A stretch of DNA of 64,000 nucleotides from contig CAWIGR010000014.1 in assembly GCA_963835705.1 (NCBI GenBank), positions 95,543 to 159,542 on the forward strand, written 5' to 3'. Numbering within the stretch: position 1 is the stretch's first letter; every line of letters begins with the position of its first letter. Below are positions 37,814 to 45,743 of this stretch, in pieces. A model generated the notes under the pieces. That model did not search any database, was not told the origin of the DNA, and saw nothing but the letters and a program-made list of their open reading frames with translations. Made by a program: the position numbers and the translations under genes. The DNA comes from JACVRW01 sp963835705. Lineage in GTDB: Bacteria; Actinomycetota; Thermoleophilia; Solirubrobacterales; Thermoleophilaceae.

Positions 37814-38055
37814 TGGCGAACTAAGTCTATGGTCTCCTGTTTCACTGTCACCGGCGCCCGTAGCGAACGCGCGAGGGCACGCCCTCCCGCGATCTCTGCG
37901 GCGCACTCCGGGCGGACGCACACGTAGGCGCCCCTCCCCTCCAACCGGGCGTCCGGATCAGCCCGGACGCCGCCATCGTCGCCGCGCACCAGCCTGAGCA
38001 GCTCGCGTTTCGGGAGCGAGCGGCGGCAGCTGACGCAGCGGCGATACGGATCTAC
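37786..38055 (-). CDS. ylxR: YlxR family (DUF448) RNA-binding protein, GTA start?
   Basis: 89 residues, YlxR/DUF448: YRRCVSCRRSLPKRELLRL, then GRGAYVCVRPECAAEI. The conserved C-x-x-C-R and G-x-x-x-C pattern is intact. The family sits between nusA and infB in most Gram-positives and binds RNA or RNase P. No ATG, GTG or TTG is in frame near the N-terminus. GTA 38055 overlaps the nusA TAG stop (GTAG) and follows a GGAGGAAGAGGAG stretch, so translation may begin at this non-standard codon; a base error is the alternative. Confidence 0.85.
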
Positions 38056-39673
38056 GACTCCTCTTCCTCCGGATCCCGCTCGGCGGCGGGCTCGGCAACC
38101 TGCTGGGCGGCATCCGGCTCGGCGGCATCCGGCGCCGCCGGCCGTCCGTCGACGATCTCCTCCACAGAGGGCTGGCCCTCCACGACCTCCTCGGCGGCGG
38201 GCTGCTCCCCGAGCACCTCGTCCACCGAGGGCTGCTCCGCGACGAGCTCGTCGGCCGAGGGCTCCGCGGCCGCGACGTCGTCCGAAGCGGGGGTCTGGCC
38301 GCCATTGCGACCTCGTCCCCGGAAGCGGGCGCCTCCGCCGCGACCTCGTCCCCGGCGGGCTTCTCCTCGGCCGCGCCCTCGTCCGGCGTCTCGGCGTCCC
38401 CGTCATCCTCCGGCGGGACCACGTAGTCGGTGCCCTTCTCCTCCAGCTCCTGGTGGGCGGGCAGGCCGCAGTAGCGCGAGCCGGGCAGGGAGGCGTTCGG
38501 GCAGCGCTTGCCGTTCGCGAGGATCGCGGCGCAGCGGCCGGCCACCTCCTCCTCGGCGTAGCCCATCGTCGCCTCTTCCTCGGCGAACTCCGTCTCGGAG
38601 CGGATGTCCACGCGCCAGCCGGTCAGCCGCGCGGCGAGGCGCGCGTTCAGGCCGTCCTTGCCGATCGCCAGCGAGAGCTGGTCGTCCGGAACGATCACCG
38701 TGGCCTGCTTCGCCTCGTCGTCCACGAGCACCTCGCGCACGCGGGCGGGCGACAGCGCCTTCGCCACGAACCGGGCGGGCTCCTCGTTGAACGGGATGAT
38801 GTCGATCTTCTCGCCGCGCAGCTCGGACACGACCATCCGCACGCGCGAGCCGCGCGGGCCCACGCAGGCGCCGACGGGATCGACCCCGGAAGCGTGCGAC
38901 ACGACCGCGATCTTCGAGCGGTAGCCCGGCTCGCGCGCCACGTTCTGGATCTCCACCAGCCCGTCGGCGATCTCGGGCACCTCGAGCTCGAACAGCGAAC
39001 GGATCAGCTCCGGCGACCGGCGCGACACGATGATCGACGGCCCCTTCGCCTGGTTCGAGACGTCGCTGATGATGGCCTTGATCCGCTGGCCGTGGTCGTA
39101 GCGCTCGCCGTGCACCTGCTCGCCGCGCGGCAGCAGCGCCTCCACCCGCTCGCGCAGCTGCACGAGCGTGTAGCGGGAGTCGGACTGCTGGACGATGCCG
39201 GTGATCAGCTCGCCCACGCGGTCCTGGTACTCGGTGAACATCATGTCCCGCTCCGCCTCGCGGATGCGCTGCAGGATCACCTGCTTGGCGGTCTGGGCGG
39301 CGATGCGGCCGAAGTCCTCGGGGGTGACGTCGTGCTCGTCGATCTGGTCGCGGTACTGCATCAGCCGCTCCTGGTCGATCTCGGGCGGCTCGGGGTAGAC
39401 CATCTCGCCGGTCTCGGGGTCGACCGTCGGCTCGCCCGCCTCCTCCTCGACCTCGTCGAGGAGCTGCTCCTCGAGGTCGGGCGGGAGGATCAGCTCGTAG
39501 ACGCGGAAGTCGCCGCTGTCGCGGTCCACCTCCACGCGGGCGTACTTCGCCGCCTCCGGCGTCTTCTTGTAAGCCGACAGGAGCGCGTCTTCGAGCGCCG
39601 CCATCAGCCGGTCGGCGGAGATGCCCTTCTCGCGCTCGAGAACGCCCACCGCCTCGACGATCTCCTTGGTCAT
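38052..39673 (-). CDS. nusA: transcription factor NusA with Cys/His and acidic-repeat tail (one frame break)
   Basis: About 540 residues. N-terminal RNA-polymerase-binding domain, S1 domain (LPRGEQVHGERYDHGQRIKA), and two KH domains (VGACVGPRGSRVRMV; LSLAIGKDGLNARLAARLTG). An unusual tail follows: a Cys/His cluster (CAAILANGKRC, then SRYCGLPAH; coded near 38458-38540) and an acidic region with repeats such as EQPSVDEVLGEQPAAEEVVEG. The frame shifts near 38303 inside the tail. ATG 39673 overlaps the rimP stop (ATGA). Controls pausing and termination, and may act on its own operon leader. Confidence 0.94.
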
Positions 39674-40137
39674 CTCTCCCCCAATCCGTCCCCTGTGCGG
39701 CTGGCCGAGCCGGCCGCTTCGGGCACGAGGTTGCTGCGGTTGATCTCGGAGTACGGGATCGCCACGACCCCCTCCGGGGCGGCGACCGTCACCTCGTCGT
39801 CCGAGGCGCCGACCAGCTCGCCGGTGTAGCTCTTGTGGCCGTCGCGCGGCTCGCGAAGCCTCACGCGCGCGCGCCTGCCGATGAAACGCCGGAAGTGGTC
39901 CGGCTTGGTGAGCGGACGCTCCGGCCCGGGCGACGACACCTCGAGCCCGTAGTCCACGAGCAGGTCGCGCAGGTGCGCGGTGACCCGCTCGCAGAGCGCC
40001 AGGTCGACGCCGCCCGGGTGGTCGATGAACAGTCGCAGCCGCTCGGTCCCGACCTTCTCGCACGCCAGCACCTCGACCTCCGGCTCGGCGGAGGCGAGTC
40101 GCTGTTCGATGTCGATCTGGAGAGGCGTGGTCTGCAT
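39670..40137 (-). CDS. rimP: ribosome maturation factor RimP
   Basis: 155 residues: an N-terminal alpha-beta domain (EVEVLACEKVGTERLRLFID, DLALCERVTAHLRDLLVD, LEVSSPGPERPL) and a C-terminal SH3-like barrel. The SPG-x-(D/E)-RPL motif is diagnostic. Helps 30S assembly. First gene of the rimP-nusA-ylxR-infB unit; the leader carries an intrinsic terminator 17 bases before ATG 40137. Confidence 0.94.
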   Translation of the reverse strand: MQTTPLQIDIEQRLASAEPEVEVLACEKVGTERLRLFIDHPGGVDLALCERVTAHLRDLLVDYGLEVSSPGPERPLTKPDHFRRFIGRRARVRLREPRDGHKSYTGELVGASDDEVTVAAPEGVVAIPYSEINRSNLVPEAAGSASRTGDGLGER

Positions 40138-40154
40138 ATTCGGGCCTTGCGGCG

Positions 40155-40219
40155 AAAAAAAGGTGGACCGAGAGGCCCACCTTCAGGCGCCGCCCCGCGG
40201 GACGGCGTACGACTGAAAG
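40155..40219 (-). promoter_or_regulatory. rimP-nusA-infB leader attenuator (antiterminator/terminator)
   Basis: Minus strand. Terminator: AAGGTGGGCC / GGTCCACCTT (10-bp stem with one G-U, TCTC loop, 40164-40183 region into the run of seven T at 40161-40155). Competing hairpin upstream: CTTTCAG (40219-40213) pairs with CTGAAGG (40186-40180), enclosing a strong CGCCG/CGGCG stem. CTGAAGG shares AAGG with the terminator 5' arm, so only one structure can form. This is the usual logic of an attenuator. NusA-dependent termination in the leader of its own operon is known in Bacillus subtilis. Confidence 0.7.
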
Positions 40220-40230
40220 ATGTGCATCCG

Positions 40231-40236
40231 AGTATA
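40231..40236 (-). promoter_or_regulatory. candidate -10 box (TATACT) of the rimP operon
   Basis: Minus-strand TATACT, the best -10 match in the dtd-rimP gap, would start transcription near 40224, just upstream of the attenuator. No clear -35. Confidence 0.5.
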
Positions 40237-40290
40237 GACGGGCAAGGCCCGCCTCCGTCTCGCGGGGAACGGGACCGCCGGGCCCCCGGG

Positions 40291-40713
40291 CTAAGTCTCA
40301 AGCAGCAGCGTGACCGGGCCGTCGTTCACGAGCGCGACCTCCATGCGGGCGCCGAAGCGGCCGCCCTCGGCTCCCAACGCCGAACGCACCCGCTCGTACA
40401 GCGGCTCGGCAACGTCGGGCGTCGCGGCGTCGACGAAGCTCGGGCGATTGCCCTTCCGGGCGTCGCCGTAGAGGGTGAACTGGGAGACCACGAGCAGCTC
40501 GCCGTCCACGTCGCGCACCGATAGGTTCATCCGCCCCTCGGCGTCCTCGAAGATCCGCAGGCGCTCCAGCTTGCCCGCGATCCGGTCGGCCGCCTCAACG
40601 CCGTCGCCGGCGCGGACGCCGAGCAGCACGACGAGCCCGCGCCCGATGCGGGCGATCTCGTCGCCCTCGACCGTGACCGACGCCTCGCTCACCCGCTGCA
40701 CCAGCGCTCGCAC
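40291..40713 (-). CDS. dtd: D-aminoacyl-tRNA deacylase
   Basis: 140 residues. SQFTLYGDARKGNRPSF holds the catalytic Ser-Gln-x-Thr motif, and NDGPVTL is the Gly-cisPro motif that selects D-amino acids. Removes D-residues mischarged on tRNA. GTG 40713 (V-R-A-L-V-Q-R-V) is chosen because family members start there; GTG 40719 is possible. The start is just 19 bases from the divergent hypothetical gene. Confidence 0.93.
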   Translation of the reverse strand: MRALVQRVSEASVTVEGDEIARIGRGLVVLLGVRAGDGVEAADRIAGKLERLRIFEDAEGRMNLSVRDVDGELLVVSQFTLYGDARKGNRPSFVDAATPDVAEPLYERVRSALGAEGGRFGARMEVALVNDGPVTLLLET

Positions 40714-40720
40714 GCGCACG

Positions 40721-40726
40721 TACTCT
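40721..40726 (+). promoter_or_regulatory. candidate -10 box (TACTCT)
   Basis: TACTCT then six bases then ATG 40733: leaderless layout for the hypothetical gene. It lies beside the divergent dtd start. Confidence 0.4.
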
Positions 40727-40732
40727 GCCCGA

Positions 40733-41107
40733 ATGTCGTCCGTCGACGTCGTCAACGACTACCTGGAGGGTCTGCCCGGCGGCGCGCGCCGCCTGGCGCA
40801 CGCCGAGTGGGGTCTGACGCTCCCCGCCGAGACGCTCGGCGAGCCGCTCGACGTGGGCCTCTCGATCGCCGACGGGCTGCTGAGGGTCAAGGCCGCGGCG
40901 CTCGGCTCCGGGCACGAGCTCGACCCCTGGATGCTCCTTTGGTGGAACCGCCAGACCCGCCAGGTCCGCTTCGGCTCCACGCGCTCGCGCGAGATATGGG
41001 TGCACGGCGATCTGCCCGTGTCCGCCGTGGACGAGCCCGCGCTCGATCGCCTGCTCGGCTTGGTGGTGGAGGCGGTCGTGGCCGCCCGGGGCCTCTCGCG
41101 CAAGTAG
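40733..41107 (+). CDS. hypothetical protein
   Basis: 124 residues, soluble, no signal peptide or known domain. Contains EWGLTLPAETLGEPLDVGLS, DPWMLLWWNRQTRQVRFG and an Ala-rich C-terminal helix. The Trp-rich centre and regular beta pattern suggest a compact folded domain. It begins at ATG 40733 with a -10-like box six bases upstream and overlaps nothing. Codon use equals the neighbours, so it looks like a resident gene. Not recognised. Confidence 0.7.
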   Translation: MSSVDVVNDYLEGLPGGARRLAHAEWGLTLPAETLGEPLDVGLSIADGLLRVKAAALGSGHELDPWMLLWWNRQTRQVRFGSTRSREIWVHGDLPVSAVDEPALDRLLGLVVEAVVAARGLSRK

Positions 41108-41188
41108 CGCTTTCGGCGCAGGACGCCGCCGCGCCGCGGCGAAGCACTGGATGCGCGCGCCGCTTGGCCGGCGCGGCGCGGAGGATCC

Positions 41189-42712
41189 ATGGCGACCGAG
41201 CCCGAGGCGAAGGGAAGCGACGCACGCCCCGGCCCGCTGACCCCGGCGGCCCGGCGCGATTCGCATGTCCCGCCGCCGCCTCCGCCCGGGCCCGACAGCG
41301 CGTGGAACCTGAGCGACGAGCTCGAGGGCCTCGAGGGCGCGGCCGAGCGCGTGGACGTGTACGCCCACGCGCCGCCGAGGACGCGACCGCGACCGCGGCC
41401 CGCCCTGCCGGCCACGGTGCGCGAGCTTCCGGCGCACCGGCCCGCGGCCGCCGTCGTCTCGATCTCGCTGGTGACGCTGGCGGTGCTGCTGCAACTCGCG
41501 TCGGTCCTGACCTCGGACTCGGAGTCCGGCGCCGGCGGCCACCTCTCGGCGGAGGCGTCGCGGGCGGTGGTGGCGCCCGGCGGCCGGATCGAGCTCGCCG
41601 GTGACGGGGCGCCCTCCGACGCGGAGCTGGTGTTGGAGACGCGGCGCGGCGGAGGCGCCTGGCACCCGGTCGCCGCGGGGCAGGCCGACGACGACGGCCG
41701 CTTCCTCGTCGCGGGCCGGGTGGCCGCCGCTCCCGGGCCGGCCAGCGTGCGCGTTCGCGCCGAAGGAGGCGGCACCTCGACGCCCGCAGCGGTGACCGTT
41801 CGGCCGCTCCGGCTGGCCTCGGTCGGGGACATCAACCTCGGCGACGTGCCCGGCGCGGCGATCGAGGCCGAGGGTCCGGCCTACCCGTGGACGAGCGCCG
41901 GGCATGCGCTGCGCCGCGCCGACATCGCCTTCGGGAACCTCGAGAGCGCCGTGTCCGAGCGCGGCACGCCGTTCCCCAAGCAGTACAACTTCCGCGGCAC
42001 GCCGGCCGCGCTGCAGGGCCTCCGCAAGCACTCCGGGATCGACGTGCTGAACCTGGCCAACAACCACGTCGGCGACTTCGGCCCCGCCGCCATGCTCGAC
42101 ACGGTCCGCGGCGTGGAGCGGCTCGGGATGCGAGCGGTCGGCGCCGGCGCCGACCTGGGCCGCGCGCTGGAGCCGGAGGTGGTGGAGCGACTGGGGCTGA
42201 GTGTCGCCTTCGTCGGCTTCTCGAACATCCTCCCGCTGGAGTTCGCAGCCGAGCCGGGGCGGCCGGGCGTGGCCTGGGCCACCCCGGAGGCGGTGGGCGA
42301 GGCGGTGCGCGCCGCGCGCCAGCGGGCCGACGTGGTCGTGGCCACCTTCCACTGGGGGATCGAGAAGATGCCGTACGAGACGGCCGAGCAGGCGGAGCTC
42401 GCGCGGGTCGCCGCCGACGCCGGCGCGCAGCTCGTGATCGGCGCCCATCCGCACGTGCTCCAGCCGCTGCGCCGCGCGGGCGCCGCGCTCGTGGCCTACT
42501 CGCTCGGGAACTTCGTGTTCGGCGCGCACTCGAGCGACACCGCGGCGACCGGCGTCCTGGTGACCGACCTGAGCGCCGAGGGAGTCACGGCCGCGCGCTG
42601 GCGCCCCGGAACGATCGACGGCGGCCGCCCGCTGCTCCGGAGCGGCCGCCCGCAGCGCTTGCCGGTCGCCGACCCGGACGCGATGGTCGCCGGTCTTACG
42701 CTCGGCGGCTGA
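41189..42712 (+). CDS. CapA-like (PGA_cap) metallophosphatase family protein, membrane-anchored
   Basis: 507 residues. A Pro-rich cytoplasmic N-terminus (1-85), one transmembrane helix (about 87-108), an Ig-like beta domain (about 118-208) and a C-terminal CapA domain of the calcineurin-like fold: LASVGDINLGDVPG, FGNLESAVSERG, LNLANNHVGDFG, VATFHWGIEKM, VIGAHPHVLQP and YSLGNFVFG. Family members act in poly-gamma-glutamate or envelope polymer synthesis or release. No capB or capC is adjacent, so a poly-glutamate capsule is not implied. ATG 41189 has GGAGG upstream. Confidence 0.88.
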   Translation: MATEPEAKGSDARPGPLTPAARRDSHVPPPPPPGPDSAWNLSDELEGLEGAAERVDVYAHAPPRTRPRPRPALPATVRELPAHRPAAAVVSISLVTLAVLLQLASVLTSDSESGAGGHLSAEASRAVVAPGGRIELAGDGAPSDAELVLETRRGGGAWHPVAAGQADDDGRFLVAGRVAAAPGPASVRVRAEGGGTSTPAAVTVRPLRLASVGDINLGDVPGAAIEAEGPAYPWTSAGHALRRADIAFGNLESAVSERGTPFPKQYNFRGTPAALQGLRKHSGIDVLNLANNHVGDFGPAAMLDTVRGVERLGMRAVGAGADLGRALEPEVVERLGLSVAFVGFSNILPLEFAAEPGRPGVAWATPEAVGEAVRAARQRADVVVATFHWGIEKMPYETAEQAELARVAADAGAQLVIGAHPHVLQPLRRAGAALVAYSLGNFVFGAHSSDTAATGVLVTDLSAEGVTAARWRPGTIDGGRPLLRSGRPQRLPVADPDAMVAGLTLGG

Positions 42713-42724
42713 TCGAGGCGGCGG

Positions 42725-43087
42725 TCAGGCCGCCCGCAGCTTCTCCCGAAAGGCCTGGTAGTCCTTGCGATCCGGGCGCATGTGGGCCGCCAGCGCGGCG
42801 TGGCGGCGCGCCTCCGCGGTGCGGCCGGTGTTCGCGAGCGAGCGGCCCAGGCAGAAGTGGGCGTAGTCGTTCACCGGGTGGCGCTCCACCACCGCGGCAA
42901 ACTCCTCGGCGGCCTGCTCGTAGCGTGCCGAGCGGAAGTAGGCCCGCCCCAGCGCCTCGCGGATCGAGCTCTTGTCCGGCTCGAGCGACCGCGCGCGCTC
43001 CAGCGGGACCGAGGCCGCCATGAAGTCGCCGGCCTCGAGCAGCTCGCTGCCCTTCTTGAAGAGCTCGTATGCGCCTTCGGAGCTCAC
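42725..43087 (-). CDS. tetratricopeptide repeat protein
   Basis: 120 residues in about three TPR helical pairs (AYELFKKGSELLEAGDFMAA; REALGRAYFRSARYEQAAEE; AHFCLGRSLANTGRTAEARR). No signal peptide; probable scaffold protein. GTG 43087 overlaps the coaBC stop (GTGA), so it is coupled to coenzyme A synthesis genes. Its stop is 12 bases from that of the convergent CapA gene. Partner unknown. Confidence 0.82.
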   Translation of the reverse strand: MSSEGAYELFKKGSELLEAGDFMAASVPLERARSLEPDKSSIREALGRAYFRSARYEQAAEEFAAVVERHPVNDYAHFCLGRSLANTGRTAEARRHAALAAHMRPDRKDYQAFREKLRAA

Positions 43088-44349
43088 CGTTCCCTCTCCA
43101 AGTTACCCGGCGCTCCGGCGGGGGACCTGAGCCTTTCGACCTCGTCGAGGATCGCGCCGGCCACCGCCCTCTTCGACCCCAGCGGCACCTGCCGCTCGTC
43201 CGCCGCGGTGACGATCGTGACCTCGTTGTCGGGCGCGTCGAAGCCGATGTCGGGCCGGGAGATGTCGTTGACGACGATCGCGTCGAGCCCTTTTCGTTCC
43301 AGCTTGTCGCGGCCTCGCTCGACCGCGCCGCGGCCGTGCTCGGCGGCGAAGCCGATCAGGGTCTGCTCCGGCCTCCGTGCCGCGGCCAGGGTGGCCAGCA
43401 CGTCCTCGGTGGGCTCGAGCTCGAGGGCCAGCCGGTCGCGGCCGCTCTTGGCGATCTTGTCGTCGAGCGCCTCCGTGGGCCTGAAGTCGGCGACCGCGGC
43501 GGCCATCAGCAGCACGTCGGCATCGGCGAAGCCGGCACGGGAGGACTCCAGCAGCTCGGCGGCGGTCTCGACCGCGATCAGCTCCACCCCGGCCGGCGTG
43601 GGCAGGGCCGGGTTGGCCGCCACCAGGGTCACCGCGGCGCCCCGGCGCGCCGCCTCCTCGGCCAGGGCGAGCCCCATCCGGCCCGAGGAGCGGTTGCCGA
43701 CGTAGCGCACCGAGTCGATCGGCTCGCGCGTGCCGCCCGCCGTGACGAGCACCCGGAGGCCGTCGAGCGGGCCTCCCACCGTGAGCGTCGCCTCGATGGC
43801 CGCGAGGATCTCGGCGGGCTCCGCCAGCCGCCCCACGCCGGACTCGCCCTTCGAGGCGAGCGACCCGGTGCCGGGGCCCACCACGCGGGCGCCGCGCGCG
43901 CGGAGCGTGTCCAGGTTGGCGCGCGTGGCGGGGTGCTCCCACATGCGGTTGTTCATCGCCGGGGCCAGCACCAGCGGCGCCACGTTCGCCAGCGCGGCGC
44001 TCGTCAGGAGGTTGTCCGCCAGGCCGTGGGCCAGCTTCGCAAGCGTGTTCGCGGACGCCGGAGCCACGCAGAACACGTCGCTTCGGGCCACCAGCTCGAG
44101 GTGCGAGATCGGGTCGTGGCCCGGGGCGGGGTCGCCGGGGAACGCCCCACGCGCCGGGTCGTGCTCGAACTCGTCGACCAGCACCGGCGCGCCGGTGATC
44201 CCCTCGAACGTCGCGCGTCCGACGAACTCGAGGCTGTCGCGGGTCTGAACCACGCGCACGGCGTGGCCGGCCTTTGCGGCCAGGCGAACCAACTCCACTG
44301 CCTTGTAAGCGGCGATCCCGCCGGATACGCCGAGCAGGATTCGGGCCAC
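43084..44349 (-). CDS. coaBC: phosphopantothenoylcysteine decarboxylase / phosphopantothenate-cysteine ligase
   Basis: 421 residues, two steps of coenzyme A synthesis. CoaC flavoprotein half: LLGVSGGIAAYKAVELVR, VAPASANTLAKLAHGLADNL, VLAPAMNNRMWEHPATRANL. CoaB ligase half: VLVTAGGTREPIDSVRYVGN, SSGRMGLALAEEA, MAAAVADFRP and KGLDAIVVNDIS. GTG 44349 follows rpoZ by 12 bases. Confidence 0.96.
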   Translation of the reverse strand: MARILLGVSGGIAAYKAVELVRLAAKAGHAVRVVQTRDSLEFVGRATFEGITGAPVLVDEFEHDPARGAFPGDPAPGHDPISHLELVARSDVFCVAPASANTLAKLAHGLADNLLTSAALANVAPLVLAPAMNNRMWEHPATRANLDTLRARGARVVGPGTGSLASKGESGVGRLAEPAEILAAIEATLTVGGPLDGLRVLVTAGGTREPIDSVRYVGNRSSGRMGLALAEEAARRGAAVTLVAANPALPTPAGVELIAVETAAELLESSRAGFADADVLLMAAAVADFRPTEALDDKIAKSGRDRLALELEPTEDVLATLAAARRPEQTLIGFAAEHGRGAVERGRDKLERKGLDAIVVNDISRPDIGFDAPDNEVTIVTAADERQVPLGSKRAVAGAILDEVERLRSPAGAPGNLERER

Positions 44350-44361
44350 GCTACCGCCTCG

Positions 44362-44589
44362 CTAGCGGTAGCGGTACTTGATCTTGCCCGCCGCAACCTC
44401 CTCGAGCGAGATCTTCAGGTAGTTCTTCGAGCCCGTCTCCACCATGGGAGGCGGGTACTCGTCGAAGGTCCCCTCGCCGAGGTTGTGGTAGTAGGAATTG
44501 ATCTGCCGCGCTCGCTTGGCGGCGACGAGGACGCAGGCGTAGTGGGAGTCCACCTGGTCGAGCAGCTTGTCGAGGCGTGGCTTGATCAC
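44362..44589 (-). CDS. rpoZ: RNA polymerase omega subunit
   Basis: 75 residues: PRLDKLLDQVDSHYACVLVA, KRARQINSYYHNLGEG and KISLEEVAAGKIKYRYR. Assists RNA polymerase assembly. GTG 44589 overlaps the gmk stop (GTGA); the order mihF-gmk-rpoZ-coaBC is the usual actinobacterial one. Confidence 0.95.
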   Translation of the reverse strand: MIKPRLDKLLDQVDSHYACVLVAAKRARQINSYYHNLGEGTFDEYPPPMVETGSKNYLKISLEEVAAGKIKYRYR

Positions 44590-45134
44590 GAGCTAGACAT
44601 GGTAGCGGCAAGGCGGGCGAGCTCATCCAGGGCGCGGTCCAGGTCGTCGTTCACGAGGCGGTGATCGAACTCGGCGGCGGCGCTCAGCTCGTGCCGCGCG
44701 GCGGCCAGGCGCCGCTCGATCTCGTCGGGCCGATCGGAGGCGCGCGAGGCCAGCCGGCGCTCGAGATCCTCGAAGGAGGGCGGCTCGATGAATACGTGAA
44801 CCGCCTCGGGCACCCGCTCGCGCACCTGCCGGGCGCCCTGCACGTCGATCTCGAGCACGACCCCCTCGGCGGGGCGCTCGAGCTCGCTTTTCAGCGTCCC
44901 GTAGCGGTTTCCGGCGTACTCGGCGTGTTCCAGGAACTCCCCCCGCGCGGCACGCCGATCGAAGTCGGCCTCGCTCAGAAAGTGGTAGTCCACCCCGTTC
45001 ACCTCCGACTCGCGAGGCGCCCGGGTGGTGGCCGACACGGCGAGCTGCAGCCCCGGCGCCCGCTCGAGCAATCCCTTGATCAGCGTCCCCTTGCCCACGC
45101 CCGAGGGGCCTGTGATGACCAGGATCGGGGTTAT
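44586..45134 (-). CDS. gmk: guanylate kinase, apparent ATA start
   Basis: 182 residues when begun at ATA 45134. P-loop GPSGVGKGT, then SATTRAPRESEVNGVDYHFL, EFLEHAEYAGNRYGT, EIDVQGARQV and FIEPPSFEDLERRL. Makes GDP from GMP. A start at GTG 45098 would destroy the P-loop. No ATG, GTG or TTG exists upstream in frame. ATA 45134 overlaps the mihF stop as ATAA, mimicking the ATGA overlaps of this genome; CTG 45122 is another option. A G-to-A base error is possible. Confidence 0.92.
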   Translation of the reverse strand: MTPILVITGPSGVGKGTLIKGLLERAPGLQLAVSATTRAPRESEVNGVDYHFLSEADFDRRAARGEFLEHAEYAGNRYGTLKSELERPAEGVVLEIDVQGARQVRERVPEAVHVFIEPPSFEDLERRLASRASDRPDEIERRLAAARHELSAAAEFDHRLVNDDLDRALDELARLAATMSSS

Positions 45135-45481
45135 CGGCGCAGAAAGCGGACGAGCTCGTCGCGCTGGCGCTCGGACAGCCCGCCGATCGTCTTGCTGGGG
45201 GAGATGCGGCAGTGCGTGAGGATGCGATTCACCTTCACGCGGCCGTACTTGGGGACGGCCAGCAGCAGGTCGAAGACCTTGGCCGTGAGCAGGTAATCGG
45301 GCGGATTCAGCAGCAGCCCGTGGATCTGCTCGCGCCCCGCCTTCAGGTTCCGCTTCAGCTGCGCCCGCCGGGTGCGGATCTCATTCGCGCGCTTGAGAGC
45401 GTCCATGCGTTGTGTCAGGGAACGCTCGGGTGCGAGCCCCGCCGACGGCGTCTTGGCGGGCGACTGAGGGGCGGCCGGCAT
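45131..45481 (-). CDS. mihF: actinobacterial integration host factor
   Basis: 116 residues. A Pro/Ala-rich lead is followed by the mIHF core: ANEIRTRRAQLKRNLKAG, DYLLTAKVFDLLLAVPKYGR, VKVNRILTHCRISPSKT and IGGLSERQRDELVRFL. This is an H2TH-like nucleoid protein, essential in mycobacteria and unrelated to the E. coli IHF. ATG 45481 has TACTAT eight bases upstream and no Shine-Dalgarno, so the operon may begin leaderless. Confidence 0.93.
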   Translation of the reverse strand: MPAAPQSPAKTPSAGLAPERSLTQRMDALKRANEIRTRRAQLKRNLKAGREQIHGLLLNPPDYLLTAKVFDLLLAVPKYGRVKVNRILTHCRISPSKTIGGLSERQRDELVRFLRR

Positions 45482-45489
45482 CGGCGGCG

Positions 45490-45495
45490 ATAGTA
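45490..45495 (-). promoter_or_regulatory. candidate -10 box (TACTAT) of mihF-gmk-rpoZ-coaBC
   Basis: Minus-strand TACTAT, eight bases before mihF ATG; a TGGACT hexamer 16 bases further upstream is a reasonable -35. This is the best complete promoter seen for the leaderless group. Confidence 0.5.
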
Positions 45496-45743
45496 CACGC
45501 TGGGAAGCGGGAGTCCACGCCGCAGACGCAAAAAAACGGCGAATTCGGCTGGACGTCAAGCTGAGCTTGAGGCTGGTTCGGGCAACTTGAGCGTATTCGC
45601 ATCGTTTGCAGGGATTTTCAACGACCCCCGCGCGGCGGTCCGGTCGAGGTTTCACGAACACCCCGCACGTTCCGGGAAAAACAAAGCCCTCTGTCCCCCT
45701 TGCGGGTTCGTGCGGTGGTCGGTCTGGGTTAGCGGGTCCTTCC
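45496..45743. other. intergenic region between pyrD end and mihF promoter
   Basis: About 250 bases of lower GC than the surroundings. It contains a near-perfect palindrome TCAAGCT-G-AGCTTGA (about 45556-45570), a GAATTC-centred palindrome and a run of seven A (45530-45536). No gene. The pyr operon must terminate here, but I see no clean hairpin plus T-run on the minus strand. Confidence 0.4.

Noticed and set aside
40155..40183. Terminator as the simple end of dtd only
   Set aside because: Possible, but it lies over 100 bases past dtd, after a good -10 box, and competes with another hairpin; leader attenuation explains more.
41189..42712. Poly-gamma-glutamate capsule locus
   Set aside because: Only a CapA-like gene is present; no capB, capC or capE nearby.
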